From Toxoplasma gondii ME49 (taxonomy: Eukaryota > Apicomplexa > Conoidasida > Eucoccidiorida > Sarcocystidae): a DNA stretch of 64,000 nt. A model generated the notes under the pieces. The model saw nothing but the letters and a program-made list of their open reading frames with translations, was not told where the DNA came from and did no database searches. Numbering within the stretch: the first letter of the stretch is position 1; each line of letters begins with the position of its first letter. The translations under genes were made by a program, and so were the position numbers. The stretch lies in the NCBI RefSeq assembly GCF_000006565.2, contig NC_031478.1, positions 3,553,127 to 3,617,126 on the forward strand, written 5' to 3'. Below, piece after piece: positions 24,122 to 38,200 of the stretch.

Positions 24122-27100
24122 TTTCTCAGTTCCACATGTTTTCATATATATGCGTGGTTTCTACAAATGAATGGTCATGTTTGTGTATATGCATTTGTCT
24201 ATAGTCCTGTACATTCTTTGTTATACTTCGTCTTGTGCATTCGGTGATAACTAATCGAGGGTATTTCAAGGGAATCTTCGTCGCAAAAATACCTGCTGGT
24301 TTGCTGTCTGTTCGGTTCAGGAGAGCGGCGTCGAGAAGAAGGCCCAGGCAGTGTGGATCGACGAGGAGCTAGACATGTTCATGGAAGGACCGGCGATTTC
24401 GCTCTTCTCCGTTCTGGTCATGTCGCTGCAACCGTATTTGATGACAAACGATTCTCAAGACCTTCCCACTGCAGACGTCTTCGTTTCTACATTCTAGTGA
24501 GCTCGAGACCTGAGAAAAATATGTAGACTTCTTTGGTGATTCCTCTCCGCTCTTCTATAAACAAGGACCTTCATTTGTGCACGTTCGTCACCTGCGCCCA
24601 TAGAAGCATAGGTACTTCTGTACTCTGTGTAACGGTCATGTTGCACAGATGTGTTTGTAAACAGGAGCGAAATGGGGAGGCGGGTATTGGGGTAGGATGC
24701 TCGTTAAGTATTTTCAAAACTTAACAGTTTTTCTTCCTTTTGCTTTCCCCAGCTCCCTTGTCGCCGCGTGCTGGGTCCTGTCCACGGAGGACCGTGTCAA
24801 GATATGGATGCCTGCTCTTATTCAGCGACTTCGACAGGTAAAGACTTCCTCTCAAAATGTAAAAAATGTTCCCAATTCTGCACAGCCGCGTCTGTGTATC
24901 GAAATACATCCTGAAATGCGTATTTTCAATTGCATGCGCATACGCATATATATATATATATATATATATATGTTCATATGCGTATATGTCAGTGTACATG
25001 CTTAATGAGAACGACATGAATAGAAAATGGACATATCTCGTGCAGCTGCAGCTGAAAAAAACACCCCTTCATTTAAACTACTCTGTATACTTGTGTATAT
25101 TCTTTCATCGACTTGTGAATTCAGGTTGTAATCGTGATAGCTTCGGCATTTGAGTGTCAGATTTTCTCCTTGATTTGTGCGCCAAGGAGAACCACTACTA
25201 TGCACGTTTGATTTGTCGCTTAGGTCCAGCTGCTGGCTCAACTGTCGAGCTTCGAAGGAAACGTTTACACTCGAACCATGCGGCGGCGACGCCTGGCCTC
25301 CCAACCCGTCGAGCTCGCGCAGGTTGCTGGAGCGAACAACGGGGCGAGAGATGTGTTTCGCCTCTGGAATGTCGATCCCAATCGCAGGCTTCCTGCTGGG
25401 CAGCGAAGTGAGCAATACCCCAAATCACGGTGTTCCGCTATTTTTTCTCGCGTCCCTCACATCTGCACCGAATACCCACAGTGCGAAGTAAAGGCGTGGA
25501 AAGCGCTGAAGTCGGCCGTTCGCTGAGGTTAGCTTGAGGATTGTGTCGACTCGACAGTCTCCGGCTGGTCTTCGGCGTGGTGAATCACGTATATTCGGGG
25601 TTCGCTGCTTCTTCCGCTTCACATTCTCACGGAAAATCGGCACTCACCTTTCGCTTTGAAAACTTCGTGTGTTCGCCTTTCCCATATGTTCCTTCATACT
25701 CTCACGTAGGTTCGCCGCACTCGTCTCTTTTGCCTCAGTGTTTTTCGTGTACCCTCGCGTAGCCTGCACACTCTTTTTTTTCGAAAGCTCTAATGTCGGT
25801 GTTCAACCGTCTGTGCTGTGCCGGGAAAACGCTTTTCAGTTGACGAGAGCGACAGTCCTCGCTTGCTGCGCCTCGGACGCCCTGGACTCCCGGAGTCTCC
25901 AAGCGGAGAAAACCCCCCGTGGCAGTTTGGATGGTTCGGCGCGAAACGAGAAGCTGGTCGCGAGCGAGACGCTGGAGAGAAGAGTCGAGGATTTGTGGAA
26001 CAAACCCTACCTTCCGACAGAAATCTCGTGTTGTCAGGTATCGCTGCGCCGTCCTCCGGAGGCAAAGCCGCGCAGACGCTCGTCCTTCGACCCTTCGCTC
26101 GCGTTGTTCCCCCACGCAGGCGTCCGTCCCCCAGGCAACAACCCCAGGGTAAGGACGAGGCAGCAGATGTTCTGTTGTGGTTTAGGCAGTCCTTCGGGGT
26201 CAGATCTTGCTTTTTATGGAGAGACGTCACGCCGTGCTTCGTGTCATCATCCTTTCAAATGCATTTACTGAACTGGTCGCTAACGAAGCATTTCAAACAA
26301 GAAAGGAAGCAGGGGTCCTGTAGGTGAGTAACACACACGAAAGAGCGATAGAAAGGAAAGACAGATAGGGTTTCCGCTTTCGGCAGAGAGGTGCATGGTT
26401 CGAAGAAGAAAGCTTTTCTCGCTGTTGGAGAGATGACCGATGCGCAGAAATGTCGAGGTCAACCCGACATTCACGAGGTTGCTTTTTCTGTTCATATCCT
26501 GAGTTCCAGTCTTGGCACCAGTTCTTCTTGTCTATTTCCTTCGGTGTTCAAGAAACGTAATAGCCGATACACGATATAAAAAGCATATTTTCTCACTTTC
26601 TCGATGATTCGAACAACCTGTTCAGTGGCCGCCGCATATACAACAAAGGTTCCAATTTTGCTTCGACTACGTTTGTCTTTCCCGGCAGTTCCCGTGGGGA
26701 AAAGCCATTTTTCCCAGTAATTCGAACAACGGGTTCCTCAAACCTATACACCATGTATGAGGGATAAGCTATTGTCTCATATGTGATCCCTCGAATACCC
26801 GTTTTAATGGCCGTACCGCAGACAAGCAAGGATCGATTTTTTTCCGCTTCCGGGATTTCATCTGTTTGCAGCTCCAGGGCCTCCTGCAAGTTCGTGTCTT
26901 CTCAGTTGCGGCCCCCCGTCGTCGTGCAGGTCGGAGGCAACAGCGCAGCATTCGTTTGCGTGGTCGAGTCCGTGTGGGCCTTCTGAACCCCCCAGTGAGT
27001 TTCGCTCTTTCCTGGGGGGTTCTTCTCAGCTTCCGAGACAGGAGTCCGTAGGCGTGTCTGCCCATCTCGACGCGGGTTCGGTTTACGCGGACCAGACCAG

Positions 27101-28641
27101 GAAGCCGACGACGGTGAAGATTTGCCTGGACGACCCGAGTGCCTCTGGCCGCCTCGCAGTTGTTCCGGCGTTCGCAAGTGTCTCCTCGAGCGCCGTGTCG
27201 GGCCTCAGAGACTTACGAGTCGTCGGCGGTCAAGAGACTCGCGGGGGCGACAGGGTGCCGGAGGGGCGCGAGCCAGACGCGCGCGCGATCCTCGTCGGGA
27301 AGAACATCCAGCCCGTGTGTCTGAACTTCTCGAAGGACGAGAGCTCAGCTCGAGTTTACGTAACGGAGGTCGGTGACGAGGAGAAGGCGAAGCTGGGCGT
27401 GGCGGGAGAGGCCACGAAGGCCGAGTCGCAGAGTGAGTTGGACAGAGCTCTCGAACCCCTTCTCCAATGCCAACAGATGCAGCTTGAGCTGCAGAGGCTG
27501 CAGTTGGAGCAGATTCAACTCCAACAAGAGACACTTCTCCAGGCTCGCCAAGCTCAGCCTCCGTCGCAGTCCGCGACGACTGCCGCCTCCAGACTCGACG
27601 AGAAGTCTCCTTCTCAGCTTCCGATCTCGGTCCGCGTGGAGCTGCCGCCCGAGGCAATCAAACGAGCACTCCGAGAAGCCAGCGGGACCTCCGGGCGAAG
27701 GCCGGATTCGGCGAGTCCGCAGCCGGGCCCTGTCCAGGCCTCCACTGTCCCCTTCCGTGGGGGAGACCGGTCTCGGGCGCCTGCCGTTCCAGCGGCTTCT
27801 GGGGAAGCTTTTGGCCCTCAGAAAGTCCTGCCGAAGCCAGTGAGCATTTTCGCTTACGCCATGCAGAGACCCGCCCCCACTCCAGTGCGGTACGATGGCA
27901 CAAATCTCGCCTTCTTGCCGAAACACCCAGGGCTGGTGGCCTCGCGCCCAACATGCCAGGCGCCTCGAGAGGTGTCTATGCAAGTGCCGAACCTCTTGAG
28001 CAAACAAGCCGACGGACGAGGTGACGCATGCGCCTGGACGGCGTGTCTTACGGAGCCAGAAGGCAATGCCACGGGTCCCTGGACTTGCTGGCCCGAGCAA
28101 CTGAGAGCCACCTGCGACGGAGGCAGCCGAGAAGGAAGGGCGCTCTACTGCACAGAACCCCCGACGATGGAAGCCTGTCAGCGTGCGGGTGGACAAGCGG
28201 TGAGAGGAAAAAGCACTGACAAAGCGCTTCAAGAACCGGAGAGTCGTTGTTGTAGGATGGAGATGAGTAGCTGCAACAGGAGAAGTATCGTCACACACGT
28301 CTTGGCACTGAGACAAAAGTCAGTATTGAGTCACAGGCGTCCATATATAAATAGTTATGTTCTCTGCCATACTGATGTATTTGTATGTACTTTCATCCAT
28401 ATGGGGATTCGATGGTTTGCTGTACAGGCATTTATGCTTGTGTGTGTCGGGCATATGCTTCTTTGAATAGCGCGTTAATGCTAGAGATTCAGGCTGAAGT
28501 CATTAGTGATATGAAAATGTTGGGGTTGTGTTTTTCCAGGACGATCCTCCATCTCGTGGATTCATTCCTCTGCCTCCGTCCATACAAGCCCGCGCCCGGG
28601 ACCGTCCTGTCTTCGGTCGTCAGCGCACACACAAGTTCTAA
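21801..28641 (+). CDS. unknown-family protein of about 1,051 residues, 11 exons
   Basis: Eleven exons join with matching phases at every junction: 21801-22069, 22559-22918, 23356-23449, 23565-23693, 23948-24067, 24321-24496, 24753-24837, 25224-25407, 25840-26148, 26872-28199 and 28540-28641 (TAA). The start is the ATG in taccATGaa. Residues 20-35 are acidic (DDDETDSSVSDDDAEDD). Exons 2-8 encode a helical, hydrophilic region of about 480 residues without signal peptide or membrane helix. The large tenth exon holds a Gln/Leu heptad-like run (LQRLQLEQIQLQQETLLQA) within Pro/Ala-rich sequence. I recognise no family. The helical first half and Q-rich segment would suit a cytoskeletal or scaffold protein, but that is a guess. 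The exon 4/5 junction uses a weak donor (GTTAAC), and exon 9 may alternatively end near 26037 with the same phase. The gene converges with the armadillo-like gene. Confidence 0.72.
24091..24117. repeat. (TA)n microsatellite in intron 5
   Basis: A perfect TA tract begins 23 bases after the GTAAAG donor of the 21801-28641 gene's fifth intron. Confidence 0.9.
24946..24971. repeat. (TA)n microsatellite in intron 7
   Basis: A perfect TA tract within the 24838-25223 intron of the same plus-strand gene, flanked by GCATACGCATA-like sequence. Confidence 0.9.
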
Positions 28642-30689
28642 GGAGGAGAGCGTCCCCTTTCTTCACCGGAAGAATCCAGATCTCTCTATTTTCAGGACAC
28701 ATTTCACACGCGCTGAATGAAAGAATCAACACTCACAGGCATCTCGTTACGTTTTGGAGTCGCATAGACCGTAGAAACTTAAGAATCTGCTTTTTCTTTT
28801 ATTCGCGCGTGTCTTTGTGCAAATACATAGATGGAGACGACTTTCAAGAATTGCGTTCGGACGTCGATGCATGCATACACAGGAGTACGCACCTTTATTC
28901 GTATACACGCATGTTCACCTGATTATGCACATGTAATAGCCGTACAACAGTGTATGTGAGGCAAGTCGATGTGCTCTCTCGGCAGAGTGCCTTTGTCATT
29001 CTTGGTCTTTGAACGCGGTATCCGTTTCTGTAGAAGGCGCACACTTGAGGACAAAGCTGCCGTCGGCTGCCGCAGAGGAAAGCCAAGAACCCAAAACGTT
29101 TTCAAGCTCTGCCAATCCGTTTTTCATAAATGACTGGACCCGGTGTCCGTACATCGCGTCTGTGTACCTACGGGTGCGAAACTCGAATTTTCCCTGTTGC
29201 ACACGACTTATGGGACAGGCATGGGTTTCACGAAAATGGTAGCTTAGCGTTTCAGTGCCAGTCGCCTCGGCTGACGTCCTTCACTTCGTTAAGCGAGAGC
29301 ATCTAGTCAACTTCTCGTAGACGTCTGTCTGCAGTTTAATCCACCTCTACAATGAGTTAAACAGAAGCGAGTTGAACTGTGTACGGAGTGCGCTGCACTT
29401 CTATCGCACATCTCTGAGGCCGCGCAGTCACGGTTTCGGGTGGTTCTTTCTCACGCCCACCGGCACATGCAGTCTCCGTTTGCGCGCCTCTTTTCACCTA
29501 GACAGTTCCTCTGCCATCTCGTGGGTGGAGTGAGGCTGAGTTGTTCTTCACAGCGCCCTTCAGAAACGGAAGCAAGCGCAGAAAGCAGCGACTGGCTCGG
29601 CAGCTGCTCAAGGTGCCGTGGAGCATAGAGACGAAACAGGGAAATCAGATAACTTGAGGCAGGAGACGTTCTCCAAAGACGAGAGAAAAGCCGAAGCAAC
29701 GACCAGAGGAACTCCTTTCGTTCTTCGTCTCTTGGAAAGCCGATGCAGCCACAAGCGCGATGTGTCTTCGAGCAAAGAAGTCCAAAGGGTCGAAGATTCT
29801 GTCGGAGCCAACAGGAACCGGGATCTTCTTCACAGATGCTGACAGGAGGATAACGGAGGAGAGCCAATCCCTGAGGAAGACAGCGGGAACTCTCGTGTAG
29901 GGAAAGCGGCAAGTGCAGAGAGAGAGAAGCACAGTCCCGAGCACACAACGGTTGCAAGAAGGTATTCGAGATGAAAGGGGCAAGAAGGGGAAAAGAGAGA
30001 AGCGTTTGCCTGGCAAAGCGAAAAAATTCTGTAAAAAGCAAATGCGAAAAATGTCGATGTTTCATGCACCACTGCGTAGACGGAGACAACCGGCGAAGTC
30101 ACGCAAGGGTGCGGACACTCGCCTGGAGCGTCGTCTGTTGTGCCTGTCGTTCTCATCTCTTCTTCTCCCTTTTCTGGATCCTGTTTTCTTCTGTTCCCTG
30201 CCTTTTCTTTGTTCGCTTCCATACGGTCTTGTCCCGGTCTCTATATTCGATTCCTCTCCATCACCTTTCCGAGTCACCACTCTCGCCGTCTTCCTTTTTC
30301 TCGGCCGTGAATTCATCTTTTTTCTCCATAGATCGCTCTTCTCGCGCTTGTCCTTCTTCGTCTCCTTCTTTCCATGACAGTTTTCAAGTATCCTTCTGTG
30401 GTTACACCCCAGCTTTTCGTTTGTTCCTTCCTTTTTCGGAAGCCTTTCCTCGAATTATTCCCGCGATTTTGAAGCCACTTGAAGCGCTTCCTTTCTAACC
30501 AACAACTAAAGTTTGTTGGAAAAGCCAAAACAGTTGAACCCACTGCTCTCACACACCTCTGGCCCCGGCGTCCGGTCCGGTGTGCTCTTCACTTCCATAC
30601 AAGTCTCAAAACCGGTCGCGCATTCCTCGACGAAAGCAAACGAGGCCAATCCGGGCACCGTCTCCAAGGTACACCCTCTTGCGCGTTTT
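28642..30689. other. convergent intergenic region (3' UTRs)
   Basis: About 2 kb between the stop codons of two convergent genes. It should contain both 3' UTRs. Overlapping frames on both strands are pyrimidine or purine runs read as ORFs. No exon chain or RNA gene is visible. Confidence 0.5.
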
Positions 30690-32195
30690 TCACTTCAAGT
30701 CTCTGAAGGACGGCAGCGGAGACATCGATGGTGAGCGCAGCGTGCGGTGGGAGGATACTCGCGCAAGCGCTCGTGGGTCGGTAGGAGATCTGGATCGCAG
30801 GCGCTCTGGAGACTCGTCTCGGCGGTCTTCTCTCTGGACCATTCTTCGCCGTTCTTCTCTCAACTTTCCTTCTCTCTTTTCTCCGTTGCTTGCGGAGAGA
30901 CTCCCAGCTCGAGGGGTCTGGAACGGCTCGGAGGGATTCCACAGGCGCTCGATGAGCTGCGGCGGCACGCCCTTCTGTCGAAAAACGGCCCACAGAAAAT
31001 CGGAGAGAAGCCGGCGAGTCTCTTGCTTGCTGGAAAACTGCTCGCATGCAAAGGAAATAATCGCTTCCGCGCGACGCTCAGCTGCATCCTTCAGCGCCGC
31101 CTGTCCAGCTAAGAGACCCAAACACCGACATCCCTGTGCAACCACCTCGATGCTCTTGATGTTTGCGTCCATCGCCTGCAGGAAAACGAGTGACAAGATA
31201 GGAAGAAGGGGAAGCAGGCGCAGCTGTGTGCGGGACGAAGCAGACGAGGAACGAGACACAAAGTGTAGCAAAAGGGGAAAGGGCCAAAAAGAGATATAAA
31301 TGGCAACGAGAAAAAGGTCGCTAAAACCAAAGTCGAGTCTCAGGATGTGCCGACAACAGGGTGTCCCCTCAGGTGAAGAACGTGCACACAGCCAGCGGCG
31401 GGGTTCCGAATGCGTCTTATGTCTTAGAAAAAACGGAAATCAACACATGCACATGTACCTGTAGGAGAGACCTCGAGATGTCAGCATCCATCCACATGTC
31501 CATACACGCGCTCGGCGCCAGTCTACGTCCCCATTCTCTTTTTCTGTTCTCCCACCAGCGTGGTCAGATGCTGACAGATACGCTGTGATACAAGTGTATT
31601 TTGAGCGATGCAACTCTATATACGGACATAGGCCTGTAGAAACAGATATGCAGCTACGTAGCTACATGTAGATACGGAGATACAGATATACAGATAAACA
31701 AATATAGACAGATAGACCAATATAGATCGAGACAGATTGACAGAAACAAGCGTCTCTGTATGAAGGCGCACTTGACTAACGAATACTGTGGTAAAGATGT
31801 CTGCATAAAGACAGTTTTATTTCCTCTGTGCCTGATCTGGGGTTTCTCTTGCTCACCTTGCAAATGACATTGACGCCTCTCTCCATCACGGCTTCAGCGC
31901 AAGGCTGGTAGGAGGCGCAATTGGCAACGCAGCAGAGAACGTCTCTGCAGAAAGATTCATTTCTGTGGTGTTTGAGAAGAACAAAGAGAAAAGCAGTCAT
32001 CACTCGCAGACGCACGAGGTCCGTGTAGATCCGCGACCCGTGTGGCTGCTGATACACCAGCCGAGAGATCGCTCTGCACGCCAGTTGACAAGCCTAAGAA
32101 AAAAGCAAGAAAGTCAATGCACCACACATTCATATATATATATATATATATACAGTGTGCATGTACGTACGTTTGCGTAGATACATACACGCATG

Positions 32196-32229
<34 letters not shown>

Positions 32230-35200
32230 GCGAACAGAATCACGCATGGAGTTAGAACGGAACGTGTACGTTCGTGGACAGGTTGCCGTGGGTGTCTGAG
32301 ACAGACGTCGACCCACAAAGGCATGTATGGGTCCATATACAACAGCCTGCGGAGCGAAATGTCGAGGTATTTGGCCAAATACCATTTGCGAATTACACCT
32401 GTTTCTCAACATTTATGTGCATATTTATATGTACAGATGCATGATGACGGACAGCAATAGCTTGTCCGCCTTTAAGGGCGCCTTGAGCGAACACCAAAGC
32501 GAGCAACTGGTCATTGCGTGCATTCGCACGTCCGGCAAATCTGCATACTGCGTGGATGTGACTTCTCCGGCGCAGAGCCACGCACATAAAAAGAGCTGTC
32601 CTTGGAGGCACCGCAAATAAAAGAGCCTATTCTAAACAGTCGTGAAGAGAGACACTGTTGTCCTTTGCACTAGGCAACAGAGAAGGAAACGGACGCGTGG
32701 TAAGTATTACCTCCAAATCTCCGCTGCAGCCTGTGATCGACTTCACAAGAGCCTCGACAACGTCCAGCTCAATAAGTCTCTCCCGGACGTCTCCCTAGAA
32801 AGACAACACAGAAATCGAGATGGAAAAGGAGACAAAACAAATAGGCCAAGATGAAGAAGGATCACGACGGCACTGCTAACTACAACATATATATGGATCC
32901 ACATCTATGGTCAAGCATATAGGCACAAACATACAAATATATATATATATATATATACATAAAACTATGAATGTTAGTGTGTTACAACTGAACGCAAATG
33001 CCAACGATCGGGGTAGATACCAGGCATGAGTTATTGAGTCGAGGAACGCCACGCTAATCAAGACGCACAAAAAACGGTCAATGAAGAAACAAAGAGATTC
33101 ACGTACGCACACAACAGTCTAACATTATATATATATATATATATGAATACATCTACATGCACATGTATATATATTTGCATGTTTGAAATTAGTGTTTCAC
33201 CCAGTAGATATATATGCATATGTATGTATATATAGAGTCATGTATATATATATATATATATACCGAGGGAGAGGCGTGTATCGAGAAAGTGAGAAAAAAC
33301 GGATCTTTTCGTTTCGTGGCTCTTTTCACACACGATCTTCTGGACACGAAGAGACGCGGCCAAGCGAGTGAGAAGCAACAAATTAGAAGGCAAGAAACCT
33401 AAGAAGCGCTTGAGCAAACCTACAAGTTCATTGACTTTCCCGGCGACGCGCTGAATCAAATCCGCGGTGGGTATCACGACCTGAGGCTGGTCAGATGAGT
33501 TTTTCAAGTTGTTCACGATGATAGCCAACGTCAACCTCTCCAAGTTCTGAAGACAAGCACATTGTTACAAACCACGGTCTTTCTCCTTGTCAAAAAAGAC
33601 ACCCTATCTTCTCATCACAGCCAAGGAAACGAACGTGGTCCCCCTTCAAAAAACTCATATATGCATATATATATATATATATATTTGTAGGTGTGTCCAA
33701 ATTTAAACAAATCTACCTATGTAAGTGGGTACGCTTATTCCGCGCGTAGCCTGATGTTTGGAGAACAGGTTTTCCGTCTTGCTGTCTCTTTGTTGATTCG
33801 TTGTTTCGTTCTCGGTTCTCCCACAAGGTTCCAGCTGCACAGTCACTTCACATGAGCAACAACCTCCCGGGTGCGAGCACTGGTCGTATTCCTGCAGTCT
33901 TTTTCTTCCAGCCATTCCCCTCACAGTCTCCCTCAGTTTTTAGCCTTCGTTTGAAGTCTCCCCTTGAGTCCCATTCGCCCTCTCGGATTTTTTCTTGTTT
34001 TGTCTCACCTATCCTCCCTGTGTTTTTTTGTGTCTGGTTTCCTCTGAGACAGCAGTGCCTCTCGAGGTATGCTCCTATCTTTTCAGGGTCCTATTGCACC
34101 CAGTTCCTCTCGGTGTGTTTTTCGACTTTTCGTCACCACCCTCACTTCGTTTGTCAGCGGGAAGAAGGCATCCAGTTTCGCGAGGGCTCCACAGGCTGCG
34201 CCGACGACTTCTCCTACGCCTCTGTGTCGCGCGATGCATTGCTTGATGAGGGAAACCATCTTGGGATGCAGGAAAACTCGGCACTTTGGGACCGACGCGA
34301 GAAGCGAAATGACGGAGCAGAGCGACAGAGCAATCGTCTGACTTTCCTTGTGATTCAGAGTCGCAGTGTACATCCGAGAAAGGCCCTCGCGCGCCACATG
34401 TTCGCAATGAAGAAGAGACACTCCACACAGCGACGACAGCGCCTGACAAGCTGCCCCCTGGAGACGCCGGTGCTGCGAGTGGCGGTCCATAACCAACAAC
34501 ACCTGTCCGCAGAAAGGAAAGAAAGGGATTTGATGAAATTCAGGGAAACGCAAAGAGAAACTGGCGAAACAGCGAGCGCTCCGGGGAGAAGACAGAGAGG
34601 CTGTAAACCGAGAAATCCCACAAAAATTGGAGAAGGGTTTCCAACGAGACAATCAGAGAACGGAGAGGCTCAGACAGATGGAGAAACGAAGATGGAAAGA
34701 AACAGCGGAGAAATAACACGGAGACGGAATGAACGAGAAAACGGGACGAACAAGTCCGTGCAGAAAGTTGTGAAGTAATGCCAATCCTTGCAAATCTTGA
34801 AAATTTTCATTAGTCTAGCTTGAATACATTCCATTTCCAAAAAGCAGCCTTTTCGCGCGCTAGGGGCACCCAGAAACTCTTGGAGATAATAGCGACGTAT
34901 TCAGCAAGACATGGAACCTAGGTCTTAGAATATATTGCCTCTCAATTCACGCGCCCTCTCGTGCACTCCTTTCCCGTACGCATATCCCTACTGAAAGAAA
35001 TCGACACTGACATATCGCATTGTACATGTAACAGTGTCTATATCGATCTACAGTATCTATGTACGTACGTGCGCATGAAGTCGTGTGTTTACGTATCCAG
35101 ACACATGAATACAGTTTACCATTCTACATGTGGATCTACAACCATGTAGCTGCGCATAATTTCATATGCGTATGTACATACAGACCATACAGACACATGA

Positions 35201-38200
35201 ATACAGTGTCGCCTTCTACGTTTTACCTGCGTGACGTCGTCTGCATCTCGTCCCATCCAGGCAGGAGGATAAGGATTGTCCAGCACTTGTGTGGCCTCGG
35301 AATAGGAGATGCGTCGCCGAAATTTGTCAAGACCCTCTGAGATTTCGACATTTCCTTCCTTTTTCTCTTTCGCTCTTTGATGCGCTGCCAGTTCTTCCAG
35401 ACGCGCTCTCTTCGCGAAAGCGTCAATCGCCAGACAGGCTCTGGGACAAAAAGAGAAAAGAAGAAAGTGGAACCTAGACGCTGGAAGAGGAGAGTAGAGA
35501 CGTTCCAGGCTGTGCCGCAGACACTCCTCTAGTGTCGGATCGAAGAGTATTCAAGCAAAAGAGAACAGATGCCGGAAAATGTGAAAAACCGATACCACCT
35601 GTATAGAGCCGCATCTACACACACGTCTACCTCTATGTATATGCATCCAGATATTTTTCATTTGGAGATATGTTTGTGTGTGTAGAAATCCAGGACTCGG
35701 AAGACAAAACTGATTTGCTTGTCACCCGTGTCTGTGTGCTTCGACGGACAGAAGATTCCTTACCGAGTGGGGACAGTGGATTCGAATTTCCACTTTCCCA
35801 GAAGGCGAATGAACAGGCTGTACTGTTCCTCCTTTTTGTGGGGAGATCGCGCGACCAAGAGCACGTGAATTCCGTAGCTGCAAAGTTCAGGCTCCGTCGC
35901 CTTTTCAATGAACGACAAGAGGAGATCAACTAAATGCGAATTTATCACCACCTGAGGGCGAATCACCGCCGCCATAACGGCGATGATGTCTCCCCTCAAA
36001 CTGCTCTCGTCGATCGCCATCAGCGTCGTCAGACAGTCGAAGAGCGGAACGGAGAGCTGTTCTTGGTATTTGCAGTCTACGAAAAACGTGCAGACACAGT
36101 AACAGGCCGACTGGCTGCGCAGTATGTCTAGCCGTGTTGCTCTTGAGAGACAGAAAACCGAACAAGACGTGGAGCGTGGAGAAGCTGCGAAAGGAGGAGA
36201 AGCGGGGGAAGAGACAAATGTACGACGGGATGCTGTGGCGAATTTAGACTCTGGAGGGGGGCTAGAGACAGACAAGCGACGAGAGTGAGAGCAGCAAAGG
36301 ACCGCGGACTCGTGCAGAGAGGGAGATTAGAAGAAGTGTTGAGAGAAGGAAAACCACACACGAGAACAACGCGGAAATACCAGAGGCTGTGGGCGACGCT
36401 AGGTTAGAACGAATGGGCAAAAGGGCGTAGAACGGAAAGGAGCAATGAAGCGAGGCTAGGAAAGAAAGAGCAGACAGAGCAGAATCGAAGACGCGATCAG
36501 AAAAGGAAGAGATTGCAAAAGGGGTCACAAACGGAGGGGATGGAAAGGAGAGAACGGGAGAGGAGAACAGGCAAGGCAGACCGAGGCGCCTTCTCACGCT
36601 CGAAGATGTTGAGGAAGGCAATGACCGCAGCTCGCTGAATGTCCAGTTGATAGGGGTAGTAGGGAACCGCCTCCATGAGCACGTTGGCGTATTGCTGAGC
36701 AAAGGAGGAGCAACAAGAAGGGAACCGGCGAAGTGACAAACGGAGGGAAAAGGGGGAAAGCGCGACAAAGAGGAGTAACACAGCCGGGTCGAAGAGGCAG
36801 CCACCAAGAGAGTCACCCGGCCTACCTCAGCAGAGGAGCGTGCACAGAAAATGGACGAGAGTGAAAGTTGAAAGAAACAAGCAGGCAGCAGCCATGGGTC
36901 AACGAAGAAACTTGGAGACAAAGGTAGGCAGAAGGACCACGCAGAAAACCGCGACTCGACGCAGAGGAAACGGAGGAACCAAGAACAACCGGAAAGAAAG
37001 AAAACAGAGGCTTGAAGAGGGGAAGAGTGAAAGAAAACCACGAAATGAAGAAGCAACGAAAGAACGGGAGGAAAGAAGGGGAGACGAAAAGTGAAGAAAA
37101 TACAGAATGGAAGACAAGAAAGAAAAACACGAAAAAAGACCGGAAAGAAAAGAAAGCAAAGATTGGTACCTGCGAGTGTGGATCTTCGCGGACAATCTTC
37201 TTGCAGCATGCGAACGCAAAGTCATACACGTCCTGCGCCTTTTCTTTCAAACCGAGCTGTGCCACAAAATCAGCAAAATATCATAAGCGTAGTCTGTAAT
37301 GTCCCTTAGTTTTCTTCTGAACTAAACTCTAATGCATATCGATTTCGGAGAAACAATACGTTTAAAAACATAAAATAAATATATGAGATTCCCTGTCACT
37401 TCGTGAATACTGAGGTCAGCCGATCTGTAGAACGTGAAACAATCCTTACCTCCGAGTTCACACCAGTCTTCGAAGGTTGCACGATATACAAGGAGATGAA
37501 GAATGGGGGTATTTGATACCTCAGCGTCAGACAAGGAGCAACGTGTTAAGGCAATACGCGTCGTTCTCAGATGACGACATGGAGGAAGACAAACGCATCT
37601 GCTTTCTGCCTGGTCAGCTAAGAAACAGGGACACCGTCCAACGACTGCTTACATGTCCATGAAATCACACACACGAGTTTATGTGGATATGCAAGTATGT
37701 ACAAATATACGCATACGTTTTTGTATAAGCAAGATTCTGTCTTTGACAAGATATACATCTATGTACGTATTTATATACAGCCATGTATATAGATGTATTT
37801 GTGTCTGCATGTGACTGTCGGGGTGTGGTAGTGGCAGGTCGACTAGTATATGCGGATGCAGGTGAACTCCGAAATGACCTAGAAGATAGGGTTCATCAGC
37901 CACGACGGCACGCATTCACAACAACACTAATCCAGATAAATGATTCCAGGAGATAAAGACGCAAAACGGAGGATTCCAGTTGAGTAAGTCGTTAATGACA
38001 CACCAGGGAAAAACTCTTGTTTTGCACTCCGTACATCGACTGCCGCAGAGACCTCCAAAATTCCGATACTCATAACTACCGAATCGATCAACAAAAATGC
38101 GAGCGCTCGCGGCGGTGTCCGGACAGCAAGGGAGGTACCGCCGTGCATAAACGTTTTCAGGAAACGGAGAAAATGTGAAACAAAGAACTGCAGAGCAGAC

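Noticed and set aside
26593..26889. A 98-codon minus-strand frame with ATTCGAACAAC repeated twice
   Set aside because: It lies in intron 9 of the plus-strand gene, has no splice sites of its own, and the repeat is only two short copies. Mitochondrial or REP origin could not be shown.
27345..28316. A 323-codon minus-strand frame
   Set aside because: Antisense shadow of the large tenth exon of the 21801-28641 gene, which joins in phase on both sides.
36262..37209. A 315-codon minus-strand frame rich in Phe, Ser and Leu
   Set aside because: It runs through introns and one real exon (36694-36598, in another frame) of the armadillo-like gene. The Phe/Ser richness is the intronic pyrimidine tract read as protein.
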